In this document: positions 8,297 to 16,045 of the stretch, in pieces | Layout of the letters: each line of letters starts with the position of its first letter | Numbering within the stretch: the stretch's first letter is position 1 | Origin: Actinomadura craniellae | GTDB taxonomy: Bacteria > Actinomycetota > Actinomycetes > Streptosporangiales > Streptosporangiaceae | Direction of reading: 5' to 3' | Length of the DNA: 64,000 nucleotides | NCBI RefSeq assembly: GCF_003289645.1 | Contig: NZ_QLYX01000001.1 | Coordinates: forward strand, 372,001-436,000 | Translations under genes and position numbers: made by a program | Notes under the pieces: model-generated | What the model was told of the DNA's origin: nothing | The model's input: only the letters and a program-made list of their open reading frames with translations | The model's database searches: none

Positions 8297-9811
8297 GTCC
8301 TCGTCGTGGTGCTCCGCGGTGATCTCGTCGAGCAGGTCCGCGGCCCGCCGCACGTCCCCGTGTAGCGGCCGGTCGGGGTCGATCGGCGGGATCGCCTCCA
8401 TCAGCGCGTCCACGATGGCCGTGCAGGCGGGGGCGGTCGGGCGGGCGCCGAGGTGGACCGCCTGCCGCAGTGCCACGGCCAGGGAGCCGTGCAGCAGTCG
8501 CAGCGACCGGGTCACCTCCCAGGCCGTCTGGGCGGCCAGGGTGCCCAGGGGGACGATGTCCTGGTTGTGCAGGTTCGTGGGCAGGCTCTGGGAGCTGATC
8601 GGGATGACGCGCCGGCGCATGTCGGCCACGAGCGCGGTCGCGGCGAGCTGCACCCCGGCCACGCCGTGCTGGCGGCCGGGATCGGCGGCCAGCAGCGCCG
8701 GGAGGCCGGTGTTGCGGTGCGGGTCCACCAGCAGGTCCAGCTGCCGTTCGGCCAGGTTCCCCAGTTGCGTCGCCACCATCACCAGGACGTCGGCGGCGAA
8801 CGCCGCCGGCTGGCTGAAGAAGTTCCCGCCGTGGGCGATCACATCGGCGCCCGGGAAGAACAGCGGGTTGTCGCTGATGGAGTTCAGATCACGGGTGATG
8901 ACCTGCCGGGCGTGGTCGAGGTGCGATCGGGCGGGTCCCAGCAGCTGGGGGGTGCACCGCAGGGAGTACGGCTCCTGCAGGGCTCGCAGCCCCGAGGGCC
9001 GGCTTCCGGCCAGCAGCGCCCGCATGCGCTCACCGACCTCGGCGACCTCGGGATGGCCGAATGCCTCCAGCAGTTGCGGGGCCAGGAACGTGGGGGCGGC
9101 CCCCAGCACGTCGACCAGCACGCATGTCAGCACGGCCGCGATGGCATGGGAACGGTCCAGTTCCGCGACCGCCAGGCCGGCGGTGGCCGCGGTCAGCGAG
9201 GTGCCGTTGACCAGGGCCAGCCCGTCCCGCCCGTCGGGGCGCAGCGGCGGCAGCCCCAGCCGCCGCAGCGCCTGGGCGGCCGGCAGGTGCTCCGCGCCGA
9301 TGTAGGCGTGGGCGCCGTCGCTGCCCTTGAGCGCCTGGACCATGTGGGCGAGGGGGATCAGGTCGCCGCTGGCGCCCACCGACCCCAGCCGCGGAACCGC
9401 CGGGACCAGTGGGGTCCGCAGGGCCGCGATCAGGGCGTCGATCGTCGCGGTCGACGCCCCCGAGTGGCCTCGGGTCAGGGAGTGCAGGCGCACTAACATC
9501 ATCGCGCGTACCGTTCCCGGCTCCAGGTCCGGTCCCTGGCCGGCGCTCAGATGCGCCAGGATGCTTTCGCTCTGGTCGACGTCGTCGGCGCGGCCGGCGT
9601 GGACGACCAGCGGGCCGAACCCGGTGCTCGCCCCGTAGATCGGCCGGCCTTCGGCCAGGCAGCGCATCATGTACGCGCGGTTGGCGGCGACCCGGTCCCG
9701 GACCCCGTCCGCCAGACGGATCTCCAGGGGGCCGGCCGCGTGCCGGAGTTGGGCGGGGGTGAGCCGTCCGGGGACGGTGATGGTCAGCGCGGGGGCGGTT
9801 TGAGCGGGCAT
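8282..9811 (-). CDS. Aromatic amino acid ammonia-lyase / aminomutase (MIO family)
   Basis: This 509-residue protein belongs to the histidine/phenylalanine/tyrosine ammonia-lyase family, which removes ammonia using the MIO cofactor formed from an Ala-Ser-Gly triad. ASG is seen at 147-149 in RLGSVGASGDLIPLAHM. The catalytic Tyr59 is in IYGASTGFGPL, and EPYSLRCTPQ carries the second conserved Tyr. In the substrate-selectivity loop it has His87-Leu88 (AHLSAGQG), which aligns with the His-Leu of tyrosine ammonia-lyase rather than the Phe of PAL or the Ser-His of HAL. I chose ATG 9811 with GGAGG upstream; an in-frame extension to 10081 lacks support. There are no hut genes nearby, so a role in histidine use is unlikely. 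Confidence 0.85.
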   Translation of the reverse strand: MPAQTAPALTITVPGRLTPAQLRHAAGPLEIRLADGVRDRVAANRAYMMRCLAEGRPIYGASTGFGPLVVHAGRADDVDQSESILAHLSAGQGPDLEPGTVRAMMLVRLHSLTRGHSGASTATIDALIAALRTPLVPAVPRLGSVGASGDLIPLAHMVQALKGSDGAHAYIGAEHLPAAQALRRLGLPPLRPDGRDGLALVNGTSLTAATAGLAVAELDRSHAIAAVLTCVLVDVLGAAPTFLAPQLLEAFGHPEVAEVGERMRALLAGSRPSGLRALQEPYSLRCTPQLLGPARSHLDHARQVITRDLNSISDNPLFFPGADVIAHGGNFFSQPAAFAADVLVMVATQLGNLAERQLDLLVDPHRNTGLPALLAADPGRQHGVAGVQLAATALVADMRRRVIPISSQSLPTNLHNQDIVPLGTLAAQTAWEVTRSLRLLHGSLAVALRQAVHLGARPTAPACTAIVDALMEAIPPIDPDRPLHGDVRRAADLLDEITAEHHDEDPLRT

Positions 9812-10143
9812 GAGCGGCCTCCACAAAGCTCGGTGCCGAGCAGGTGTAGGGCGGGAGGTCTCTGGCTGACGGGCAGGAGCCAGGGCGGTGACGGCACGGG
9901 AGCGCGGATCCGATCTCCGCTTCCGCCGTCCGGGTGCGTTCATGGTGGCGTTTGAACGGATGTGGCTATATTTGACAGCTTTTATACAAGATTGACTAGT
10001 GGGGAAAGCGGTCAACCGCCGAAGAGATATTGGATCGTTCCCTGGCGGACACCGGATGATCCGGGCGGCGAACCCCTTCACCCGGGCCCGCGCCGCCCGG
10101 ACGACGTTTCCGGGCTGGTTCGACGGCGCGCCCCCGGCGCGGC
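9812..10143. promoter_or_regulatory. AT-rich upstream region of the ammonia-lyase gene
   Basis: This 332-bp stretch has no credible gene. Around 9960-10000 it is markedly AT-rich for this genome, with TTGACA at 9972-9977, TTTTATACAA and TTGACT at 9992-9997. On the minus strand TATAAA and TATAGC hexamers could serve as -10 boxes for the ammonia-lyase. The spaced TTGACA/TTGACT repeats could also be a regulator site. The exact promoter cannot be assigned. Confidence 0.4.
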
Positions 10144-11064
10144 TCAGGGGCCGGCCGGGCCGGGGCCGTTGAGGGCGGTGTCCAGGGCCTCGGTCTGGGC
10201 CTGGAGGTACTCGCGGGAGACGGGGGCCCTCGCCTCGAGGATGTCGAAGGCGTGGTAGGCGCCGGGGACCACGTGCAGGGCGCAGGGCACGCCGGCCTGG
10301 CGGAGCCGGTCGGCGTAGGCGACGTCCTCGTCGTGGAACAGGTCACGGGTGCCGACCCCGATCCACGCGGGCGCCACCCCGGACAGGTCGTCATGGCGGG
10401 CGGGCGCGGCCAGCGGCGGGACGGGCCCGGCGGCGGCCGGGCCGAGGTAGGCGCGCCAGCCGAACCGGTTGCTGGTGTTGTTCCAGATGCGCAGCCGGCG
10501 AGGGTCGGCGTCGGTGCGCGCCGCGGTCCGGTCGTCGAGCATGGGATAGGACAGCAGTTGCAGGACGGGGCTGATCAGGTCGCGTTCCCTGGCCAGGAGG
10601 GCGAGGGCGGCGGCCAGCCCGCCGCCGGCGCTGGCCCCGCCGATCGCGATCCGCCCGGTGTCGACGTCGGGCCGGGCGGCCAGCCAGCGCAGCGCGGTGT
10701 AGCAGTCCTCCAGCGGTAGGGGGAAGGGGTGCTCGGGCGCGAGCCGGTACTCCACCGAGGCGACGACGGCGCCCAGCCGCTCGGCCCAGTCCCGGCAGAG
10801 GCGGGCGTCCTGCAGGGCGCTGCCGAACACCATCCCGCCGCCGTGGATCCACAGCAGCGCCGGAGCGGGCTGCCGCGGCGAGCCGGGCCGGAACAGCTGG
10901 ACCGACACGTCGCGGTCGACCTGGACGGCCTGCGCCCTGGCCCGGGAGGCGAGCCCGGCCAGCCGGATGCCCGCCCGGAACAGCCGCAGGTTGCGCGGGC
11001 CGACCGTGGTCCGCGGCAGGAACCGCGCGGCCCGCAGCTGCGGGTGGAAGATCTGCTCGGCCAT
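10144..11064 (-). CDS. Alpha/beta hydrolase, HSL-type esterase/lipase
   Basis: The 306-residue protein is a hormone-sensitive-lipase-type esterase. It has the oxyanion-hole motif HGGG (LLWIHGGGMVFG), the nucleophile elbow GGASAGGG, where family members have GDSAG, the acid region GTRDLFHDEDVA, and the catalytic histidine in PGAYHAFD. No signal peptide is visible. The ATG at 11064 has AAGGAG upstream; the long upstream extension of the frame is not credible. It is divergent from the SDR at 11182 and shares a 117-bp control region with it. It probably hydrolyses an ester substrate for the neighbouring catabolic genes, which is inference. Confidence 0.88.
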   Translation of the reverse strand: MAEQIFHPQLRAARFLPRTTVGPRNLRLFRAGIRLAGLASRARAQAVQVDRDVSVQLFRPGSPRQPAPALLWIHGGGMVFGSALQDARLCRDWAERLGAVVASVEYRLAPEHPFPLPLEDCYTALRWLAARPDVDTGRIAIGGASAGGGLAAALALLARERDLISPVLQLLSYPMLDDRTAARTDADPRRLRIWNNTSNRFGWRAYLGPAAAGPVPPLAAPARHDDLSGVAPAWIGVGTRDLFHDEDVAYADRLRQAGVPCALHVVPGAYHAFDILEARAPVSREYLQAQTEALDTALNGPGPAGP

Positions 11065-11119
11065 CGCCGCTCCTTCCGCCGAATCTGCCCGATCGTAGCC
11101 GCCCTTCACCCGAGCCGAT

Positions 11120-11135
11120 CGATATACATGTATCG
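11120..11135. promoter_or_regulatory. Inverted repeat in an AT-rich divergent promoter
   Basis: CGATA-TACATG-TATCG lies in the AT-rich part of the gap between the esterase and SDR genes, followed by ATTTATATTA. It is a plausible operator/promoter for the divergent pair; no regulator gene is adjacent. Confidence 0.4.
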
Positions 11136-11181
11136 AATTTATATTAGGCAACACGGGTCGCATCACGGAGGGCGAGAGCTG

Positions 11182-12090
11182 ATGGACACACTGAAGGACC
11201 GGGTCTGCATCATCACCGGCGCCGGGCGCGGCATCGGCCGCGAGCACGCCCTGCTGTTCGCGGCCGAGGGCGCCAAGGTCGTGGTGAACGACCTGGGCGG
11301 CGCGCCGGACGGGTCCGGTTCGGATGCCACGCCCGGAGCGGAGGTGGTGGCGGAGATCAGGGCCGCCGGCGGTGAGGCGATCGCCAACGCCGACGACGTC
11401 TCGACCTGGGAGGGCGCCGAGCGCCTGGTCAAGCAGGCCATCGACACCTACGGCGACCTGCACGTCCTGGTCAACAACGCCGGCATCCTGCGCGACCGGA
11501 TGCTGGTGAACATGAGCGAGGCGGAGTGGGACGCGGTGATCCAGGTCCACCTCAAGGGCCACTTCGCGCCGCTGCGCTTCGCCGCCGCCTACTGGCGCGA
11601 CCAGTTCAAGGCGGGTGTCCGGGTGCCCCGCTCGGTGATCAACACCGCGTCCACCTCGGGCTTGTTCGGCCAGCCCGGCCAGACCAACTACGGCTCGGCC
11701 AAGAGCGGCATCGCCACCTTGTCGATCATCGCCAGCGCGGAGCTGGGACGCTACGGGATCCGGGTCAACGCGATCGCTCCCGCCGCCGCGACCCGGCTGA
11801 CCAGCTCGCTGGTCGACCAGACGGGGGAGGAGCGGGACCCGGACGCGTGGTCGCCGCTGGACCCCTCGAACGTCTCCCCGTTCGTCGCCTACCTGGCCAC
11901 CGCGGACTGCCCGATCAACGGGCGGGCCTTCTTCGTGATGGGCGGCGAGGTGCACCTGTTCCACCCCTGGCGGATCGTGGACTCGCTCAGCAAGGACGGC
12001 ACGTGGACGGTCGAGGAACTGCAGGAGCAGGCGGCCGGGTTCCAGGAGTTCACGTTCGACTACGGGCACCCGCTGGGGCCGCAGGCATGA
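11182..12090 (+). CDS. SDR-family oxidoreductase (HSD17B4/3-hydroxyacyl-CoA dehydrogenase-like)
   Basis: The 302-residue protein is a classical short-chain dehydrogenase with TGAGRGIGREHALLFAAEG (NAD(P) binding), VNNAGILRD, and the catalytic Tyr-Lys of NYGSAKSG. The insertion VNDLGGAPDGSGSD and the C-terminal extension after the Rossmann fold resemble the D-3-hydroxyacyl-CoA dehydrogenase part of HSD17B4-type proteins used in beta-oxidation. The GGAGG at 11167-11171 supports the ATG at 11182. It heads the run of CoA-metabolism genes to its right but is separated from the next one by about 160 bp with an AT-rich segment. Confidence 0.88.
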   Translation: MDTLKDRVCIITGAGRGIGREHALLFAAEGAKVVVNDLGGAPDGSGSDATPGAEVVAEIRAAGGEAIANADDVSTWEGAERLVKQAIDTYGDLHVLVNNAGILRDRMLVNMSEAEWDAVIQVHLKGHFAPLRFAAAYWRDQFKAGVRVPRSVINTASTSGLFGQPGQTNYGSAKSGIATLSIIASAELGRYGIRVNAIAPAAATRLTSSLVDQTGEERDPDAWSPLDPSNVSPFVAYLATADCPINGRAFFVMGGEVHLFHPWRIVDSLSKDGTWTVEELQEQAAGFQEFTFDYGHPLGPQA

Positions 12091-12136
12091 CGCGACGCTC
12101 CGGCCGGGTTTACCTCCGGTCCGGCGCGCGCTTATA

Positions 12137-12153
12137 TTACTAATCTTAGGTAA
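12137..12153. promoter_or_regulatory. AT-rich inverted repeat upstream of the crotonase operon
   Basis: TTAC-TAATCTTAG-GTAA sits in an AT-rich island (CTTATATTACTAATC) about 110 bp before the first crotonase gene. It is a candidate operator or promoter for the operon 12251-19184. Arms are only 4 bp, so support is modest. Confidence 0.35.
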
Positions 12154-12170
12154 GAAAGGCGGGTGCCTTC

Positions 12171-12254
12171 ATGCTCCTCCTCGCCGGCGTGGACCTGACC
12201 GCGCGCCCGGAGGGCGCCCCGGTCCTGGCCGAACCTCCCGCGGCGGCAGCATGA
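12171..12254 (+). CDS. Possible 27-residue leader ORF coupled to the crotonase gene
   Basis: An ATG preceded by AAAGG opens a 27-codon frame (MLLLAGVDLTARPEGAPVLA and seven more residues) whose TGA overlaps the ATG of the crotonase gene at 12251 (ATGA). The crotonase ATG itself lacks a good ribosome binding site, so translation may depend on this leader. The peptide resembles nothing I know. It may be only a vehicle for coupling, or chance. Confidence 0.3.
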   Translation: MLLLAGVDLTARPEGAPVLAEPPAAAA

Positions 12255-13039
12255 GCATCCACCACGAGATCGCCGGCGGCGTCCTGACGCTGCGGATCGA
12301 ACGCGAGCACAAGCGCAACGCGCTCGACCCGGCGTCGGTCCGGCAACTGATCGAGTTGCTCGAATCGGCGGCGCTGGACGGGGACCTGCGGGCCGTCCAC
12401 CTGACCGCGGCGGGCCGCGACTTCTGCTCCGGATCGGACTGGGTGTCCTCCAACACCGGCACCGGGGAGCGGCCCCGGCCCGCGAACATCGTCCGGCGGC
12501 TGCCGCTGCAGAGCCACCGCCTGATCGAACTGCTGGTGACCCTCCAGCTCCCCGTCGTCGCGACCGTGCGGGGCGTCGCGGCGGGGCTGGGCTGCCAGCT
12601 CGCCCTCGCCGCCGACTTCGCGGTCGCCGACGAGGAGGCGACGTTCTGGGAGCCGTTCGTGCACCGCGGCTTCACCCCCGACACCGGCGCGTCGTGGCTG
12701 CTGCCGCGGCTGGTGGGCCTGGCCCGGGCGCGGCGGATGCTGCTGCTGGGGGAGAAGGTGAGCGGCGCCCGGGCGGCCGAGTGGGGCCTGATCCACGAGG
12801 CGGCCCCCGCCGCCGAACTGGACGCCCGCGCGGGGGAGCTGGTCGCCTCCCTGGCGCAGGGGCCGACCGTCGCGCTCGGGCTGACCAAGCAGGTCCTGGC
12901 CCGGTCGGCGGAGGCGCCGCTCGCCCGCGCCCTGGTCGACGAGTCGTTCGGGCTGGAACTGGCCGCCCGGACGGCCGACTTCCGCGAGGGCCTGGCCGCG
13001 TTCACCGACCGCCGCGACCCCGACTTCACCGGACGATGA
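12251..13039 (+). CDS. Enoyl-CoA hydratase/isomerase family protein (PaaG/ECI-like)
   Basis: The 262-residue protein has the crotonase fold: oxyanion segments FCSGSDW and RGVAAGLGCQLALAADFAVA, then FTPDTGASWLLPRLVG. The position of the first hydratase glutamate (GCELAL in classical hydratases) is Gln, and the second is not Glu. The motif PDTGASWLLPR, with an Asp, is the pattern of isomerases such as PaaG and delta3-enoyl-CoA isomerase. An isomerase role is therefore more likely than hydration. It starts inside the stop of a 27-codon leader ORF and its own stop overlaps the next crotonase start. Confidence 0.85.
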   Translation: MSIHHEIAGGVLTLRIEREHKRNALDPASVRQLIELLESAALDGDLRAVHLTAAGRDFCSGSDWVSSNTGTGERPRPANIVRRLPLQSHRLIELLVTLQLPVVATVRGVAAGLGCQLALAADFAVADEEATFWEPFVHRGFTPDTGASWLLPRLVGLARARRMLLLGEKVSGARAAEWGLIHEAAPAAELDARAGELVASLAQGPTVALGLTKQVLARSAEAPLARALVDESFGLELAARTADFREGLAAFTDRRDPDFTGR

Positions 13040-13854
13040 CCGAGCCACCCGAGGAGGCCGCGCTGACCGCGAACGCCGACTACGAGACGATCCGGCTGGA
13101 GACCGACCACGAGGCGAGGGTCGCCACCCTCACCCTGAACCGGCCGGACCGGCTCAACGCCTTCAACCGGCGGATGTGCCACGAGGTCGCCGACGCCTGG
13201 CACCGGATCAAGCTGGACGAAAAGGTCAACGCGGTGGTGCTGCGCGCCGCCGGCGACCGCGCGTTCAGCGCGGGCCTCGACGTCCGCGAACCCTACGGGC
13301 AGCCCGACGACATCTGGAACCACGAGGACCCCGGCGAGCTGCTGAGCCCCAAGTGGCAGAAGCTGTGGAAGCCGGTGGTCTGCGCGGTCCAGGGCATCTG
13401 CACGGGCGGCGCGTTCTACTTCGTCAACGAGGCCGACATCGTCATCTGCTCGCAGGACGCGACCTTCTTCGACTCGCACGTCACGTTCGGCATGGTGTCG
13501 GCGATCGAGCCCATCGGGCTGATGCGCCGGATCGGGCTGGGCGACACCCTGCGCATGGCGCTGCGCGGAAACGACGAGCGGGTCGGCGCGGAGACCGCGC
13601 TGCGGATCGGCCTCGTCACCGAGATCGTCCCGGCCGGGGAACTGTGGGCGCGCGCCGACGAGCTCGCGCGGAGCATCGCGGAGAAGCCGTCGGCCGCCAC
13701 CCAGGGCACCGTGCGGGCGATCTGGGAGTCGCTGGACAAGCCGTACCGGGCCGCGGTGGAGCAGGGCCTCACCTACACCCGGCTCGGCAACCCCATCGGC
13801 ATGAGCCAGGTCGACCGCGCCGCGGTCGCCACACCGGACGTGGTCATCCGGTGA
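13036..13854 (+). CDS. Enoyl-CoA hydratase/isomerase family protein
   Basis: This 272-residue crotonase-fold protein has AFSAGLDVREPYG (first oxyanion segment) and CTGGAFYFVNEADIVI (second). Its middle region reads FFDSHVTFGMVSAIEPIGLM, a pattern shared with the crotonase at 35425 (FFDPHVSIGLVSGRESV) and different from the classical hydratase, where two glutamates sit. The precise reaction is therefore open. Start and stop both overlap neighbours (ATGA at 13036, GTGA at 13851), placing it inside a coupled operon with the upstream crotonase and the downstream ligase-like gene. Confidence 0.85.
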   Translation: MTEPPEEAALTANADYETIRLETDHEARVATLTLNRPDRLNAFNRRMCHEVADAWHRIKLDEKVNAVVLRAAGDRAFSAGLDVREPYGQPDDIWNHEDPGELLSPKWQKLWKPVVCAVQGICTGGAFYFVNEADIVICSQDATFFDSHVTFGMVSAIEPIGLMRRIGLGDTLRMALRGNDERVGAETALRIGLVTEIVPAGELWARADELARSIAEKPSAATQGTVRAIWESLDKPYRAAVEQGLTYTRLGNPIGMSQVDRAAVATPDVVIR

Positions 13855-15320
13855 GCGCCGAGACCGCCGGTGCCCTCGCCCGCCGGATCGCCCGGACACT
13901 GGAGCTGGACCGGGCGGCCCGCGCCATCGAGTACGAGGACGCCTGGTGGACCTGGGGCCAGGTCGCCGACGTCGCGAACGCCGTCGCCGCGGCCGTGCCG
14001 GGGCCCGGCGCGCCCCTCGGCGTGGTGCTGCGGAACTCGCCGTGGCACGTCGGTGTCCTGCTCGGCGTCCTGCTCGCCGACGCCTGCGCCGTCACGATCA
14101 ACCCGAGCCTCGGGCCCGAGCGCCTCCGTACCGAGATCGGCGAACTGGCTCTGGCGGGCCTCGCCGGGACCGAGGCCGACCTGGACGCGATCGGCGCGGA
14201 CTTCGGCGTGCGCCTCACCCCCGCCGCCATCCCCGCCGCCCCGCCCGCCGTGCCGCCCGGGGCCGTGCCCCGGCCCGGCGTGGCGGTGCGGATGCTCACC
14301 AGCGGCACCACCGGCCCGCCCCAACGGGTGGACCTCGGGGCGGACACGCTGCTGCGGACCTTCGAGGGCGCCAAGCACTACGAGTCCAGGCGGAGCCGGG
14401 AGCCGGCGCTGCGCGGCGGGGTGGCGATCGTGAGCGCGCCGCTCATCCACGTCGGCGGGCTGTTCCGCGTCCTGCAGTGCGTGCTGGACGGGCGCTCCTT
14501 CGTGCTGCTGCCCCGCTTCGAGGTCGCCGCGTGGGCGGCGGCGGTGCGCCGGTACCGGCCGAAGACGGCGAGCCTGGTCCCGGCGGCGCTGCGGATGGTC
14601 CTGGACTCGGACCTGACCCGCGACGACCTGTCCAGCCTGCTGTCGGTCGTGTCCGGAACGGCGCCGCTGGACGTCGCCGACCAGGACGCGTTCACCGAGC
14701 GGTTCGGCGTCCCGGTGCTGCGGTCCTACGGGGCCACCGAGTTCGGCGGCGGCGTGGCCGGCTGGAACCTCGCCGACCACCGCGAGTTCGCGGCGGCCAA
14801 GCGGGGCAGCGTCGGCCGCGCCCACGCGGGCTGCGGCCTGCGGGTGATCGACCCGGACGGTGCGGAACTGCCTGCCGGCGAGGTCGGCGTGCTGGAGGTG
14901 CGGCCCGCCCAGCACGGCGCCGGCGCGGACTGGATGCGCACCGCCGACCTGGCGCGCATCGACTCCGACGGGTTCCTCTACATCGTCGGCCGCGCCGACC
15001 AGACGATCGTCCGCGGCGGCTTCAAAATCCACCCCGAGCACGTCAAGTCCGTCCTGGAGCGGCACCCGGCGGTGTCGGCGGCGGCGGTGCTGGGCGTCCC
15101 GGACGCCCGGCTCGGCGCCGTACCGGTCGCGGTCGTCGAACCGCGACCGGGGCACGCGCTCGACCACGAGACCCTGCTCGCCCACGCCGGCGGGGAACTG
15201 GCCCGCTACGAGCTGCCGGCCCGGGTGCGGTTCGTCGCGTCCCTGCCGCGGACCCCGTCCGGGAAGGTCGATCTGGCCGCCGCGCGCGCACTCGCCGAGC
15301 CGGGGGAGGGCACCGGATGA
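13851..15320 (+). CDS. Acyl-CoA synthetase-like adenylate-forming protein
   Basis: The 489-residue protein belongs to the ANL (acyl/aryl-CoA synthetase) superfamily. It has LTSGTTGPPQRVD at the P-loop position, YGATEFGGG (A5), RTADLARIDSDGFLYIVGRA (A7/A8), and TPSGKVD with the C-terminal catalytic Lys. The P-loop lacks the usual PKG lysine (PQR instead), which could weaken activity or point to another acceptor. The GTG start overlaps the preceding stop. It sits in the same operon as two other ligases, so three paralogous enzymes may act on successive intermediates. Confidence 0.8.
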   Translation: MSAETAGALARRIARTLELDRAARAIEYEDAWWTWGQVADVANAVAAAVPGPGAPLGVVLRNSPWHVGVLLGVLLADACAVTINPSLGPERLRTEIGELALAGLAGTEADLDAIGADFGVRLTPAAIPAAPPAVPPGAVPRPGVAVRMLTSGTTGPPQRVDLGADTLLRTFEGAKHYESRRSREPALRGGVAIVSAPLIHVGGLFRVLQCVLDGRSFVLLPRFEVAAWAAAVRRYRPKTASLVPAALRMVLDSDLTRDDLSSLLSVVSGTAPLDVADQDAFTERFGVPVLRSYGATEFGGGVAGWNLADHREFAAAKRGSVGRAHAGCGLRVIDPDGAELPAGEVGVLEVRPAQHGAGADWMRTADLARIDSDGFLYIVGRADQTIVRGGFKIHPEHVKSVLERHPAVSAAAVLGVPDARLGAVPVAVVEPRPGHALDHETLLAHAGGELARYELPARVRFVASLPRTPSGKVDLAAARALAEPGEGTG

Positions 15321-15376
15321 CGTTCCGGACGCCCGCGCCGGCCGAGCGGATCCCCGGCCTGCCGAAGGGAGCCTGA
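15317..15376 (+). CDS. Possible 19-residue coupling ORF between ligase and thioesterase genes
   Basis: The frame MTFRTPAPAERIPGLPKGA starts with an ATG inside the ligase stop (ATGA) and ends with a TGA that overlaps the thioesterase ATG (TGATG). Both ends are thus joined to neighbours. AAGGGAGCC near its end is also the ribosome binding site of the thioesterase. It is probably a re-initiation bridge rather than a functional peptide. Confidence 0.3.
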   Translation: MTFRTPAPAERIPGLPKGA

Positions 15377-16008
15377 TGGAACCGTGGGTCTTCGGCGAGG
15401 CCGCGCTGCCCGAGCAGGAACGGTTCGCGTGGGAGGTGCGGGAGCTGTGCGCGCTGGTGCTCCGCCTGGAGCGGGCTGACCCGCTGCTGGACGACGTCAC
15501 CCGCGCGCTGCGCCGGGCGCGCCACGGGCTCGAACACCGCGTTCCCGCCGACCCGGCGCCGCGCGTCGGCGCCCGGGCGGACGGCGCGGGCCGCGTCTAC
15601 CTCGACCACGGGCGGGACGCCGGCGACTTCAACCCGATGTTCCCCACCTACCGGATCAGTGTCGCCGGCCCGGAGCACGCCACCGGGACCGTGCGGTTCC
15701 CGCTCTGCTACGAGGGCCCGCCGGGCTGCGTCCACGGCGGGTTCCTCGCCGTGTTCGCCGACTGCGTCGTCCAGCACCACAACTGCGAGGTCGGCCAGAC
15801 CGGCAAGACGCGCGGCATGGAGGTCCGGTACCGGCGCCCGGTCCCGCTGGAGACCGACCTGGACTTCGCGGTCGCCCGGACGGTCGCCGCCGGCTCGGTG
15901 CACTCCGAGCTGCGGCTGACTTCCGCCGGCGAGCTGCTGTGCACCGCGTCGGCGAGCGCGGTGTGCGGCGACCGCGCGAACCTGCCCGCCGTCTCCCCCC
16001 GGAGGTGA
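15376..16008 (+). CDS. PaaI-type hotdog thioesterase
   Basis: The 210-residue protein has an N-terminal helical stretch (about 1-65) and a C-terminal hotdog domain containing PPGCVHGGFLAVFADCVVQH, the signature of PaaI/4HBT-like acyl-CoA thioesterases, followed by EVRYRRPVPLETDLDFAVAR. It probably releases CoA from dead-end or product thioesters of the surrounding pathway. AAGGGAG lies a few bases before the ATG. It is longer at the N-terminus than single-domain PaaI proteins (about 140 residues). Confidence 0.83.
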   Translation: MEPWVFGEAALPEQERFAWEVRELCALVLRLERADPLLDDVTRALRRARHGLEHRVPADPAPRVGARADGAGRVYLDHGRDAGDFNPMFPTYRISVAGPEHATGTVRFPLCYEGPPGCVHGGFLAVFADCVVQHHNCEVGQTGKTRGMEVRYRRPVPLETDLDFAVARTVAAGSVHSELRLTSAGELLCTASASAVCGDRANLPAVSPRR

Positions 16009-16045
16009 CACCATCGACGCGCACCCGGAGGAACCCGCCCGGACC

